The notes under the pieces: generated by a model
Databases searched by the model: none
What the model was told of the DNA's origin: nothing
The model's input: the letters and a program-made list of their open reading frames with translations, nothing else
Shown here: piece after piece, positions 9,048 to 17,101 of the stretch
Layout of the letters: each line of letters begins with the position of its first letter
How positions within the stretch are numbered: the stretch's first letter is position 1
NCBI GenBank assembly: GCA_002067365.1
Contig: MVRK01000040.1
Span: 1 to 53,036 of the forward strand
DNA from: Methanosaeta sp. PtaU1.Bin060
GTDB taxonomy: Archaea; Halobacteriota; Methanosarcinia; Methanotrichales; Methanotrichaceae
DNA: 53,036 nucleotides
Direction of reading: 5' to 3'
Made by a program: the position numbers and the translations under genes

Positions 9048-9284
9048 TCAATTCAACAACTGGCTTTTACCATCGGCTTCGGATTCTTTGATGAGACGAA
9101 GCCATTTTCCTTGCTTCAGATCCGGACACAGTTGTGCCCAACAGTTTACATCGGCTTTGCAAGTAAAACTAGTTGGGATTAAAAGGTTGCGGTGATAATT
9201 CAAATTTATTATTAATGTTATCGAAACTGCGGCCGCAACAATCCATTTTGTGACAAGCGAACGAAACCACAAATAGATTATCAA
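9048..9284 (-). CDS. Possible small single-pass membrane protein (weak)
   Basis: An open frame of up to 78 codons with TTG starts at 9284 or 9272. It encodes a hydrophobic segment (WIVAAAVSITLIINL) followed by a polar tail with two Cys (CKADVNC) and a third nearby. A TATA-like ACTTTAAAAT lies just upstream. There is no ribosome site, no ATG, and no family I recognise, so this may be chance. It is otherwise the only protein-like signal in the gap between the GT2 gene and the 9605 gene. Confidence 0.22.
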   Translation of the reverse strand: MIIYLWFRSLVTKWIVAAAVSITLIINLNYHRNLLIPTSFTCKADVNCWAQLCPDLKQGKWLRLIKESEADGKSQLLN

Positions 9285-9289
9285 TGATA

Positions 9290-9592
9290 CAATTTTAAAG
9301 TCCTACATATCCACATATATTTAAATATATCTGGCCTATTTGTACCATTTGTTTGGATCAATTTCAAAAAGATAAGTTTTGAGCTATCTTTGATTGAAAT
9401 TTAGGACCTAGATCTTACATAATTTGTACCAGATTGTATCAAATTTGGCATTGATGCAAAATATGACATATTATTCATTATTACTTTACATTTTTCCCTT
9501 AATTAATTGATAGCATTTTCAAATAGTCAAAATAATGATTCATATTTTGTACAAATTGAACGGCGAAAATCTTAATAAATGTTCGCGAAATC
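9290..9592. other. AT-rich intergenic region with repeated TTTGTAC elements
   Basis: This stretch is strongly AT-rich and holds no gene I can support. TTTGTACCA occurs at 9339-9347 and 9423-9431 and TTTGTACAA at 9546-9554, each built on the palindromic core GTAC. They precede the rightward gene at 9605 and could be regulator sites, but there is no independent support. Confidence 0.35.
9571..9580 (+). promoter_or_regulatory. TATA box for the 9605 membrane hydrolase gene
   Basis: The sequence CTTAATAAAT is centred about 29 bases before the ATG at 9605, the geometry of a leaderless archaeal transcript. Confidence 0.45.
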
Positions 9593-9604
9593 ATGGTCCT
9601 AGAA

Positions 9605-10126
9605 ATGCTTCTCTTCGCTCATCTGGGCATCACCCTGGCCCTCGGCCGCTTCATTGCGGCACGATATGCCCTGGCGGTCAACCTGCTCTTCCTGGGCCTC
9701 GGCTCCATGCTTCCTGATATCATCGACAAGCCACTGGGATTGCTCCTCTACGGCACGCCGAACATGGGCAGGATCTACTGCCATACCCTCCTCTTCCTGC
9801 TAATCATGGCCGCCCTGGCCGCATATTCTCGCGACCTGAGGCTCATATCGCTCACTGGAGGAGTCTTGGTCCACCTCGTTCTGGACTTCATGTGGAATTC
9901 CCCCGTGATCCTGTTCTGGCCCCTTCTCGGCCCTTTTCCGGCGGCAGTGCAGCTGGACGCCATGAGCTATCTGCAGAGGCTTCTGTTAGGGCTGCGAAAC
10001 CCTGCGGTGCTGGTGCCCGAGTGCCTTGGGCTGGCGGAAGTCGTTTACCTGGCCCTCACGATGCAGCCATCTGTCTTCGTGCGCATGAAGATGGCACTGA
10101 GATCCATCGCAGATAGTCGAAGATGA
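9605..10126 (+). CDS. DUF457/YbcI-type membrane-bound metal-dependent hydrolase
   Basis: A polytopic protein of about 173 residues. It starts MLLFAHLGITLALG, then carries the conserved acidic LPDIIDKPLG loop, GRIYCHTLLFLL and HLVLDFMWN. These His and Asp positions are the presumed metal ligands of the family, which is related to phospholipase-C-type hydrolases. The substrate is unknown. I prefer ATG at 9605 over the in-frame ATG at 9593, because the TATA box at 9571-9580 would place transcription start at about 9602 and family members begin with this segment. It stands alone, convergent with the secreted-protein gene to its right. Confidence 0.75.
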   Translation: MLLFAHLGITLALGRFIAARYALAVNLLFLGLGSMLPDIIDKPLGLLLYGTPNMGRIYCHTLLFLLIMAALAAYSRDLRLISLTGGVLVHLVLDFMWNSPVILFWPLLGPFPAAVQLDAMSYLQRLLLGLRNPAVLVPECLGLAEVVYLALTMQPSVFVRMKMALRSIADSRR

Positions 10127-10307
10127 ATCTTCTAGCATCCTTTTCCCTGAGAATGAGCGCGCCATTGCGGGATGCGAACTTCCTTTCGCACTATAGGGCT
10201 GCTGCTTGCCTGTCACAGTCACAGCAGACGCCGCAGAGATATTATGCATAGAGCCTCATGCAGTTGATAAACCTGTGCTGCCAACTTTCAGCCCTAAATA
10301 GAGATCT

Positions 10308-11180
10308 CTAATAGGCCCTCTGTAATTCAGCAGAGGCCGGTGTCTTGAAGCAGGTGCAGTCGAAGACTCCCTTGACGTCAGGGCCAAAGCCGTACGTGCC
10401 TCTCTGGTAGTAGGTCGCCATACTCTTGTAACCATCTATGCAGCACGGCATCCAGTCGTCCATCTCCGTGGACCTTGAGCGTTTCTGAGAGATCTTCATC
10501 TTCTTGGTCAGGGAGAAAGTGCCTCTGTAGTATTCATCCATGGCCGTCTCGGGAGTGCCCCAGTCTTCTGACTGACTCTGATCCAGGACTGTCGCACTCA
10601 ACTGGGCAGTGCCATTGAAGGCGGAGTTCAATTCCATGCTGGCCACGAAGCTGCCGGTCGATCGTTCGATGGTATCAATAGATAGAAGTCCAGAGACCTC
10701 TGTTGCCATGTGCTTGACGAGCGACCTGGCATCGCCAAAAGCAACCTTCATGACAGCGCCTCCGTGATTTCCAGCCTGTGTGGAGTCACTCCATGTGGAC
10801 TTTATCGGCCCGAATCTCGCACTTCCGCCAGGAGAGACTGTGGTTGGAAAATAAGCTGCACTGACATTATCATTGAAGTTGACGCTTCGCTTCGAACTCG
10901 AATAATCCTCATAAATCATATTGGAAAGGACTATATCCTCGTCCAATATATTTGAATCGGACGAATATGCGCCGCTCCCACTGATGTGGGACTTGAGGAT
11001 GAGCGAGTCGTTGTTGAAGCACCGATAAGCGCTCATGAATCCATTTCCGCTGATGGACTGCTGGGTGTAAAACTTCAAGCCAGAAGCCGTCTTATTTCCC
11101 ACAAAGGCTTCCTCACTGAGAGCGAGGTCCATCAATAGCAAGGCCAGAAGGACACATGCCAAGGATCTTTGAATTCTCAA
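10308..11180 (-). CDS. Secreted protein of unknown function
   Basis: A 290-residue exported protein starting at TTG (11180), with GAGGAG about nine bases upstream and a TATA-like TTTATATT further up. An N-terminal signal peptide (SLACVLLALLLMDLALS) is followed by a Ser/Thr- and Gly-rich beta-type domain with several Asn-X-Ser/Thr sequons. It contains a C-terminal Cys cluster (CCIDGYKS, FDCTC) but no membrane anchor. I do not recognise the family. It probably lies on the cell surface or in the sheath space. Confidence 0.7.
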   Translation of the reverse strand: MRIQRSLACVLLALLLMDLALSEEAFVGNKTASGLKFYTQQSISGNGFMSAYRCFNNDSLILKSHISGSGAYSSDSNILDEDIVLSNMIYEDYSSSKRSVNFNDNVSAAYFPTTVSPGGSARFGPIKSTWSDSTQAGNHGGAVMKVAFGDARSLVKHMATEVSGLLSIDTIERSTGSFVASMELNSAFNGTAQLSATVLDQSQSEDWGTPETAMDEYYRGTFSLTKKMKISQKRSRSTEMDDWMPCCIDGYKSMATYYQRGTYGFGPDVKGVFDCTCFKTPASAELQRAY

Positions 11181-11334
11181 TGAGATCTCTCCTCTTCACA
11201 CCCATTTGCCCATGCTCATGATTGCAATATAAACTATTTGGTCAAGAGCCAGGCACACCCTCTGCAATATCACCATTTTCTCGCAGATCCAAATTCTATC
11301 CAAAAATAGAATAAAAATATTATATTCTCATCTA

Positions 11335-13404
11335 TCAGATGTACATGGCAGGTCTCCCATTCACTATGGCCGATTGCAGATCCTCGACGCGATCGCTTAT
11401 GCCCACCCATTCTTTGGACGGATTGGGAATGATTATGGCCGTCAGATTCATCCGGAAGTACCTGTCCATCAGCTTATCCAGGTCGTAGAGCCCCGAAAGA
11501 TAATCATTCAGATAGTTCTCATCTGCCCTCAGGAGCACCATCTTCGAGTCCTCCTTCAGCTCTGGAAATTCTGTGGTGTAGTGAGCCAGTGGATAGGATA
11601 TATTATAGGCGACAAGCAAGATCAGGAATAGCACTATGATGGCCGAAAAGCTCTCTTTGCGCAAGCGCACCACTATGGCCAGGGCGACGGCCATCATGAG
11701 AAGAAGCGGCAACGTCTTATCAAGCATCTCAGCGCATGATACATACTCGACCATGGCAAGAAAGATCTGCAGATGCTCCCCCACCCCAATTACTCCATTA
11801 TTGAACTGGGTGCTGTCTGTGAAAAGCACCGCCTTTCCCTTTCCATATCCCACTGCCGCCCAAACCAGATGCCTTCCGAAGAGGCCGTTCAGCTTCACCT
11901 CATCCGGGAAATCCCTCGTCAGGAAGAAGGCTGAGGTCTCATTGCGGTAGTCCGCAAAGTAGCTCGGCCACGTCTCTATCTCGAAGAGGGGCTTTGCCCC
12001 ATCAAGCCTCTCCAGGCTCGTGCTCGTCTCCCACAGGAGGTCCCCTGTCATGTAGCGGGCCATGAACTGGGGCATCTCTCCAATCCGAGTGAGAGACCCC
12101 CTGGAGTCGGTGTAGACGTCCTGCACCCCCGTGGCAAGGTACCTGTACCCCAATCTTTCTGCTATGGGATTGATGTTCGTGGCCATGCCGTATATGTCCG
12201 TGTGCTCCCCGATCAGGATCAGGCCGTTGCCCTGAGCCACGAATTTCATGATCGCCTCGACCTCCCTCTCGCTGTAGGGGCTCGTGATGCACTTCAGCAC
12301 AAGAACGGCCTTTCGCCCCTGAGAGATCTTCTCCAGTAAAGAGAGATCTATCTCCTTTGCCTCTACATAGCCAACATAGCTCAGATCCGGCCTCTTATCT
12401 GGCCTATCGCCTATCAGGGTGATGTTGTAGATGCGTGAGATTATGTTCATCAGGCCGAAGTAGTTGTTTGAGCCGCTCACGGCATCCTTCGCGTTGGTCT
12501 GCAGATAATCCGTCCACGTCGGCTCCCAGACGCTGTGTGTCTCGTCTATTATGATGATCGGATCGGCCCTCGTCGCTAGGGGAGTGAAATAGACGACTGC
12601 GAGCATGAGGAAGGCCATGAGAAGTGGCAGGGCCCTCATCCATCTCTTGGATGAATAGCCCCCGCCTGTTTGCCTAATCGTCGCTTCCGGCAGGGAGAAG
12701 CAAAGCAGGAGGACGCATGCCAGCGGGAGCAAGAGCGCCTGGAGATTATCAGGGATGAATGTGGCAATGCGAGGGACATACAGAAGGCTCTGGAGGCTGA
12801 GGATCAGGAAGAGAAAGGGGATGGCCAGTGCTGCTAATGCCGACCACAATTTAGCCCTTCTCTCGGCCCTCACGATGAGAATAAGGGCGATCGCGGCAAG
12901 TGACAGAGATACATAGAATGGCAGGAGAACCTTGACATCATCGAGAAGTATGGGCCGAAGAGCTCGGGTATGGTAGAGAATAAGGTATCCTGTCTCGCTC
13001 AGGCCGTAGTGCAGATGCAGAAGCGAGGATAAGCCTGATAAGACAGCCCTGAATCCCCCGAGGACCAGATCAGGCTGCAGGAATCGAAGGGCGATGAGGC
13101 CTATGAGGGGGGAAATGAAGACCTCAATCTTCGCTTTGATGGCCAATAGGGCTGCAACCAAGAGGAGGACGACAGGAAGATAGGCTTTGTCCGCAGGATA
13201 TATCGAAAAGAATCCAGTGGCTGCTGCTGCCAGGAGCACCTGCATCTTGCCAGGGCGATGATCCCTGAAGGCGACGAGGAGCAGAAGCAGGGATGAGAGC
13301 ATCAGAAGGAAGCCGGAGTATTCCCAGAGGTCGAAGGGCACTATGTAGCTTCCGAGCAGGAAGAGCCCCGTGGCCAGCCATGCGATCCTGGACTCAAATT
13401 CCAT
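11335..13404 (-). CDS. Multi-pass membrane protein with DUF4350/GATase-like extracytoplasmic domain
   Basis: A 689-residue protein. About eight hydrophobic segments fill residues 5-275. A large soluble domain (about 283-550) follows, then two more hydrophobic segments and an 85-residue tail. The soluble part opens with IIIIDETHSVWEPT and contains the loop GEHTDIYGMATNINPIAERLG (residues 399 on), a strand-Gly-rich-loop pattern typical of DUF4350 or class-I GATase-like folds. The same loop occurs in the adjacent gene, so the two are paralogues. No Cys-His catalytic pair is evident, so it may bind rather than cleave. Its ATG overlaps the upstream gene by 11 bases. Role unknown. Confidence 0.72.
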   Translation of the reverse strand: MEFESRIAWLATGLFLLGSYIVPFDLWEYSGFLLMLSSLLLLLVAFRDHRPGKMQVLLAAAATGFFSIYPADKAYLPVVLLLVAALLAIKAKIEVFISPLIGLIALRFLQPDLVLGGFRAVLSGLSSLLHLHYGLSETGYLILYHTRALRPILLDDVKVLLPFYVSLSLAAIALILIVRAERRAKLWSALAALAIPFLFLILSLQSLLYVPRIATFIPDNLQALLLPLACVLLLCFSLPEATIRQTGGGYSSKRWMRALPLLMAFLMLAVVYFTPLATRADPIIIIDETHSVWEPTWTDYLQTNAKDAVSGSNNYFGLMNIISRIYNITLIGDRPDKRPDLSYVGYVEAKEIDLSLLEKISQGRKAVLVLKCITSPYSEREVEAIMKFVAQGNGLILIGEHTDIYGMATNINPIAERLGYRYLATGVQDVYTDSRGSLTRIGEMPQFMARYMTGDLLWETSTSLERLDGAKPLFEIETWPSYFADYRNETSAFFLTRDFPDEVKLNGLFGRHLVWAAVGYGKGKAVLFTDSTQFNNGVIGVGEHLQIFLAMVEYVSCAEMLDKTLPLLLMMAVALAIVVRLRKESFSAIIVLFLILLVAYNISYPLAHYTTEFPELKEDSKMVLLRADENYLNDYLSGLYDLDKLMDRYFRMNLTAIIIPNPSKEWVGISDRVEDLQSAIVNGRPAMYI

Positions 13405-15481
13405 TCTGTTCCCGCCCCCCCAATGAGATGAACAGGCGCTCTATAAGCCTCTTCAAGCCTTCGTCGGGATATCTGAAGACCGGCTCGTATTCAACTATGT
13501 TTCTGAATATGGTGTGATCTGCTATGACGATCAGCCTTCCGCGACCGATGTTCTCGCTGGCCATCACAGGAGTGAGGTTGTAATAGGCGAGTGGATCGCC
13601 GCCCGAGATCCCCTCTGCCGAGTACATGGTGATCTCATTGATCCCCTTCGTCAGGGAGGCATTCGCGGGTCTGACACGAATCGTCGTCTCTCTCATGTAC
13701 GGGAGCTTGAATCCCCAGGTTGTGTTGTTCTGGTAGCTGATCTCACCCAGGGGTGCCCCCTCAAGATGCATCCCAAAGTCTTGGAGGAGCGAGTTGGCGG
13801 CATCATTTGTCTGGGCCGCGGCCGTGTCTGTATGGTAGCCGTCAAAGAGAATCAGAGTGCCTCCGCTCTCTACATAGTCCCTCAGCTGCTCCATCTCCTG
13901 CTCGTCAAAAGCCTTTGTCGGCCCCATGGTGACATAAGCCCTGTACTCGCGGAGGTCCTCAGGCACCTGCTCCACCAGAAGGGGATTGAAACCGTAATGC
14001 TGAGCAAATATAGCTAAGAACACATTCTTGTATTGGTGGGGCGCGCCGTAGCCCTCGATGTTGGCGTGACCGATATCAAGAGCTATCTTGTTGGCAGGAT
14101 CCTGATTTACGGGGATCATCGCCTCGACCTGAACTAAAAGGAGCACCAAAATGACGGCTGCGATGAAGGGCTTCAAGGCTGCAAGGCCCGCCCTTGATAA
14201 TCCAAAGAGGATCAGGATCGCCAGCAGGGCCCTCAGAAAATCGCTTCGGAGGATGCTGTTCTCTTGATTGAGGTAATGAATAACCCTTGCCAGGAAGCCA
14301 TAGTTGTAGAGAAGATCGGGGCCGCTAATGCTGTCTGTGTTGGCTATGGCGATCACCCTCCCCCGCCCAAAGTTGGCACCGGCGCAGATGGGCAGGACGC
14401 CGTATCTGTCCCCCTTGCCCGGCACGATATCACCCATGTAGACGTGATTTGAGGCTGCCCAATCCCCCACGTCACCCCAGGTGGTGTACTTCAGGGAATA
14501 GAAGATCAGGTTATCCGATCTATTGACCTCCAAAGTCGCGCCTGCAGTCTCTTCTGTTGAGTCGAATCCCATGATGCTCGGGAAATGAGGCTCCCAGAGC
14601 ATACTGTAGTCGAAGTTGAGGTGCAAGCCAAAACGGTGCAGCAGAGGATTGAGGTTCAGATAACACTCATAGATGTTCGTGTGGTCCCCCAGAAGGAACA
14701 ACCCTCCGCCATTATTGACGAAATCGGTTATGGCTGCTATTTCAGCTGATGTGTACCCCTTCTCGGGAGTCTCGATGATCAGGATGCTAATTCCTCTCAG
14801 GGCCTCGGGGGTGATGGTCTCATTCAGCAGCCTTGACTTGTATCCGATGGCGTCCAGGTACCTCAAGAAGGTGTGCGTGAGAGTGTCGTTCTGAAAGAAG
14901 GGAGATTCGATATTATGGTGAAATGCGTCATAAGCTATGTTCCCGCTCTTCTCGGAAGCCAGTGGATCCACAGGAGACATGCTTATCAGCAGAAGGACGA
15001 GGGAGAGATAGAGCAAGCCCTTGATGAGGGGCTTGACATTGGCCTGAGCGGCTTCCAACAGGTCGTAGCGAGCTGCGACCAGGGTGAAGATGATGGTGCA
15101 TAGCAGGACGATCCTGGAGTCGATCGCCAGCCCCAGGCCCTCGGCCAGGGCAAAAGGCGATAGTATGAAGATGGTCTTCAAAAGCGCCTCGTTCCTGTAG
15201 AGACAAAAGGCAAACGCCAGCAGAAAAAGGATATAGGGCAGAGCAGGGCGCATGAAAAACAGCATGAAGAATAGAGGGATGCCGAGGACCCTGGCGCTCT
15301 CGAACCTCGGCCACGAGAAATAGATGATGAGAAGGAGACCTCCCACAAGATCGACTATCAACAGAGGGGTCGTGAGATGAAAGAGGCCATGGACCATTCC
15401 AGCCTCCCATGCTAGAAATACGAGCAGTATAAGATAGGGGGTGCAATCCCTCAATCGCGCGGGTCTCTCGCCTCTGCTCAT
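13394..15481 (-). CDS. Multi-pass membrane protein with two DUF4350/GATase-like domains
   Basis: A 695-residue protein. Hydrophobic segments occupy about residues 15-170. A first soluble domain (about 180-400) carries FVNNGGGLFLLGDHTNIY, with Gly265-Asp266-His267-Thr268. Two membrane segments follow near 405-455. A second soluble domain (about 465-690) carries the related loop YVESGGTLILFDGYHTD. The tandem layout suggests internal duplication. It is paralogous to the next gene, which it overlaps by 11 bases. The operon context with a secreted anchored protein and a Cys-repeat protein suggests a surface assembly or processing role, but this is inference. Confidence 0.72.
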   Translation of the reverse strand: MSRGERPARLRDCTPYLILLVFLAWEAGMVHGLFHLTTPLLIVDLVGGLLLIIYFSWPRFESARVLGIPLFFMLFFMRPALPYILFLLAFAFCLYRNEALLKTIFILSPFALAEGLGLAIDSRIVLLCTIIFTLVAARYDLLEAAQANVKPLIKGLLYLSLVLLLISMSPVDPLASEKSGNIAYDAFHHNIESPFFQNDTLTHTFLRYLDAIGYKSRLLNETITPEALRGISILIIETPEKGYTSAEIAAITDFVNNGGGLFLLGDHTNIYECYLNLNPLLHRFGLHLNFDYSMLWEPHFPSIMGFDSTEETAGATLEVNRSDNLIFYSLKYTTWGDVGDWAASNHVYMGDIVPGKGDRYGVLPICAGANFGRGRVIAIANTDSISGPDLLYNYGFLARVIHYLNQENSILRSDFLRALLAILILFGLSRAGLAALKPFIAAVILVLLLVQVEAMIPVNQDPANKIALDIGHANIEGYGAPHQYKNVFLAIFAQHYGFNPLLVEQVPEDLREYRAYVTMGPTKAFDEQEMEQLRDYVESGGTLILFDGYHTDTAAAQTNDAANSLLQDFGMHLEGAPLGEISYQNNTTWGFKLPYMRETTIRVRPANASLTKGINEITMYSAEGISGGDPLAYYNLTPVMASENIGRGRLIVIADHTIFRNIVEYEPVFRYPDEGLKRLIERLFISLGGREQNGI

Positions 15482-15502
15482 GGCAGGATCTTTTCCCTTC
15501 CG

Positions 15503-16240
15503 CTAGATATGCCCTTTGATACTGGTCAGAAGCGCCGGAAGCCTCTTTCTGTAGCCCAGCAGCAATGCAGCCGCAATCAGCACCGCAACCCCCAGCAGGA
15601 TCTTGTAGAGATTGTCGTTCAGGTACATCTGTGCATTATAGTAGTTGAAGTTCGCCCTGAAGACCACCTCTGTCTGGTTGCCGGTATTATTCGTCCGCCA
15701 GATAAGCGAATCCCTTCCCTGGACCCTCTCCCTCTGGAATGGCTCGCTCTCATTTCCTTTGGTGACCACAGAGGTTCCAATCCTTGCTCCTTCGGGTGGC
15801 ACAACTACTATCGCTGCCGCCTGAGGTTCACCCACATCTACGCTTGTGTAAAGGGTGTTTCTATCTCCAACCCTCTGGAGGAGCCCATTCCATGTGAAGC
15901 TCAGGTTGAACTGATACGGCCTGTCTATCATATGGCCCGCCAGAAGCAGGGATACTGTCCGCGCGCTCTCGGCCTCGTTCACATCTGCATCCAGGATCTG
16001 TCCAAGGGAGTCCTCCGCCTGGTAGTCTTTGGTCGATCCCCCTCTGAATGAGAAGGTGTAGATGAAGCTGGGCTCTTTGGGGATGATCGTCGTGGACCAA
16101 GTGCATCTGACGCTCCCATCATCGAGCACATCATAGATGTAGCCGTGATCTACCGGCTCAAAGGCGGTCTTCTCGGCGCTTGCAGAGATGAGCAAAGCTA
16201 GAGGTACCAAAAATAGGAAAAAAATATATTTTTTTGTCAT
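15503..16240 (-). CDS. Secreted, C-terminally membrane-anchored protein (unknown)
   Basis: A 245-residue protein with a signal peptide (residues 1-22, ending at ISASA), a beta-rich ectodomain of about 185 residues with several N-glycosylation sequons, a membrane segment near 213-231 (ILLGVAVLIAAALLLGY), and a short basic cytoplasmic tail. This type I topology would hold the ectodomain outside the cell. It lies 22 bases from each neighbour in a four-gene leftward operon, between the Cys-hexad protein and the DUF4350-like pair. I recognise no catalytic motif. Confidence 0.68.
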   Translation of the reverse strand: MTKKYIFFLFLVPLALLISASAEKTAFEPVDHGYIYDVLDDGSVRCTWSTTIIPKEPSFIYTFSFRGGSTKDYQAEDSLGQILDADVNEAESARTVSLLLAGHMIDRPYQFNLSFTWNGLLQRVGDRNTLYTSVDVGEPQAAAIVVVPPEGARIGTSVVTKGNESEPFQRERVQGRDSLIWRTNNTGNQTEVVFRANFNYYNAQMYLNDNLYKILLGVAVLIAAALLLGYRKRLPALLTSIKGHI

Positions 16241-16262
16241 TGAGGATCTGATCTATAGAGTT

Positions 16263-16964
16263 CTAGCTAGCGCTGGTTGGAGGCTTGAGCTCGAATTGCA
16301 GAGTATTCTGGCACTGACAAGCTAGTCCCTGGCAAGTCGCCCCAGTTGCACATGCTGTGCCGGTGATGCATCCAGCTCCTGTTATGCAGTCGGATGCCGT
16401 TGTGCATTCTGCTTTCGTGGGGCAATTAGTGCCTGTGGCACATGTGCTGCCTGTCGCACATGTCGACCTCGTCGGGCAGTCTGCGCCTGTGATGCATGTG
16501 CTGCCGGTTATGCATGTCGACCTCGTCAGACAACCCGCACCTGTGATGCATGTGCTGCCGGTTATGCATGTCGTTCCAGTGGGGCAATTAGTGCCTGTGG
16601 AGCATGTGCTGCCGGTCACGCATTTCGAGCCGGTAGGACAGGTGGTGCCAGTGATGCATGTTCCACCAGTTACCCCACAACTTGAACCAGTGGGGCAATT
16701 AGCGCCTGTGATGCATGTGCTGCCTGTCGCACATGTCGACCTCGTAGGACAGTCCGCGCCCGTGATGCATGTGCTGCCTGTCGCACATGTCGCGCGTGTA
16801 GGACAGTCCGCGCCTGTGATGCATTTGCTGCCTGTTGCACATGTCGCGCGTGTAGGACACGTTGCGCCAGTAGGATGGTTGGAAGTAGTAACAGAAACTG
16901 CGGAAGCATTAGCAATTAATCCAAGGAGAATGATCAAGCACAGGGCCCATTTTAAACCTCTCAT
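16263..16964 (-). CDS. Secreted cysteine-hexad repeat protein (putative disulfide-laddered solenoid)
   Basis: A 233-residue protein with a signal peptide (residues 1-22), then 29 consecutive hexads from Cys36 to about residue 210. The consensus is Cys-(Ile/Pro/Ala)-Thr-(Gly/Arg)-(Ala/Ser)-X; the single exception is one seven-residue unit (CGVTGGT). It ends with CQGLACQCQ and a short polar tail. Cys every six residues and Thr two after each Cys predict a flat two-sided coil with a disulfide or Cys ladder. A perfect GGAGG lies seven bases before the ATG and a TATA box near 17020. It is first in the four-gene operon. I know no named family for it. Confidence 0.72.
   Translation of the reverse strand: MRGLKWALCLIILLGLIANASAVSVTTSNHPTGATCPTRATCATGSKCITGADCPTRATCATGSTCITGADCPTRSTCATGSTCITGANCPTGSSCGVTGGTCITGTTCPTGSKCVTGSTCSTGTNCPTGTTCITGSTCITGAGCLTRSTCITGSTCITGADCPTRSTCATGSTCATGTNCPTKAECTTASDCITGAGCITGTACATGATCQGLACQCQNTLQFELKPPTSAS
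16300..16866 (-). repeat. 18-bp tandem coding repeats
   Basis: The DNA behind the Cys hexads is an 18-bp periodic array with larger near-copies, for example blocks built on TGCATGTGCTGCC and GCACATGTCG motifs. Repetition of this kind can expand or contract by slippage, so the hexad number may vary between strains. Confidence 0.65.
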
Positions 16965-17101
16965 CTTCCCTCCTTTTTCAATTTTATTACTGTGTTTGCT
17001 TTTCTCCTAACCTCTATAAAGACTTAACGAGTCATCAGACGCAAGATATTAGTAAGAGCAAGGCCCTAATAGGTTCCCGCAATCGATAAAGAGATGTCAT
17101 C

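Noticed and set aside
16300-16866. Possible CRISPR array
   Set aside because: Units are 18 bp with no spacers, translate into clean hexads in one frame, and are not separated by unique sequence.
16357-17010. Long rightward frame of 217 codons with Pro/Val/His repeats
   Set aside because: It is the antisense shadow of the Cys-hexad repeats. The leftward gene has signal peptide, ribosome site and promoter; this frame has none.
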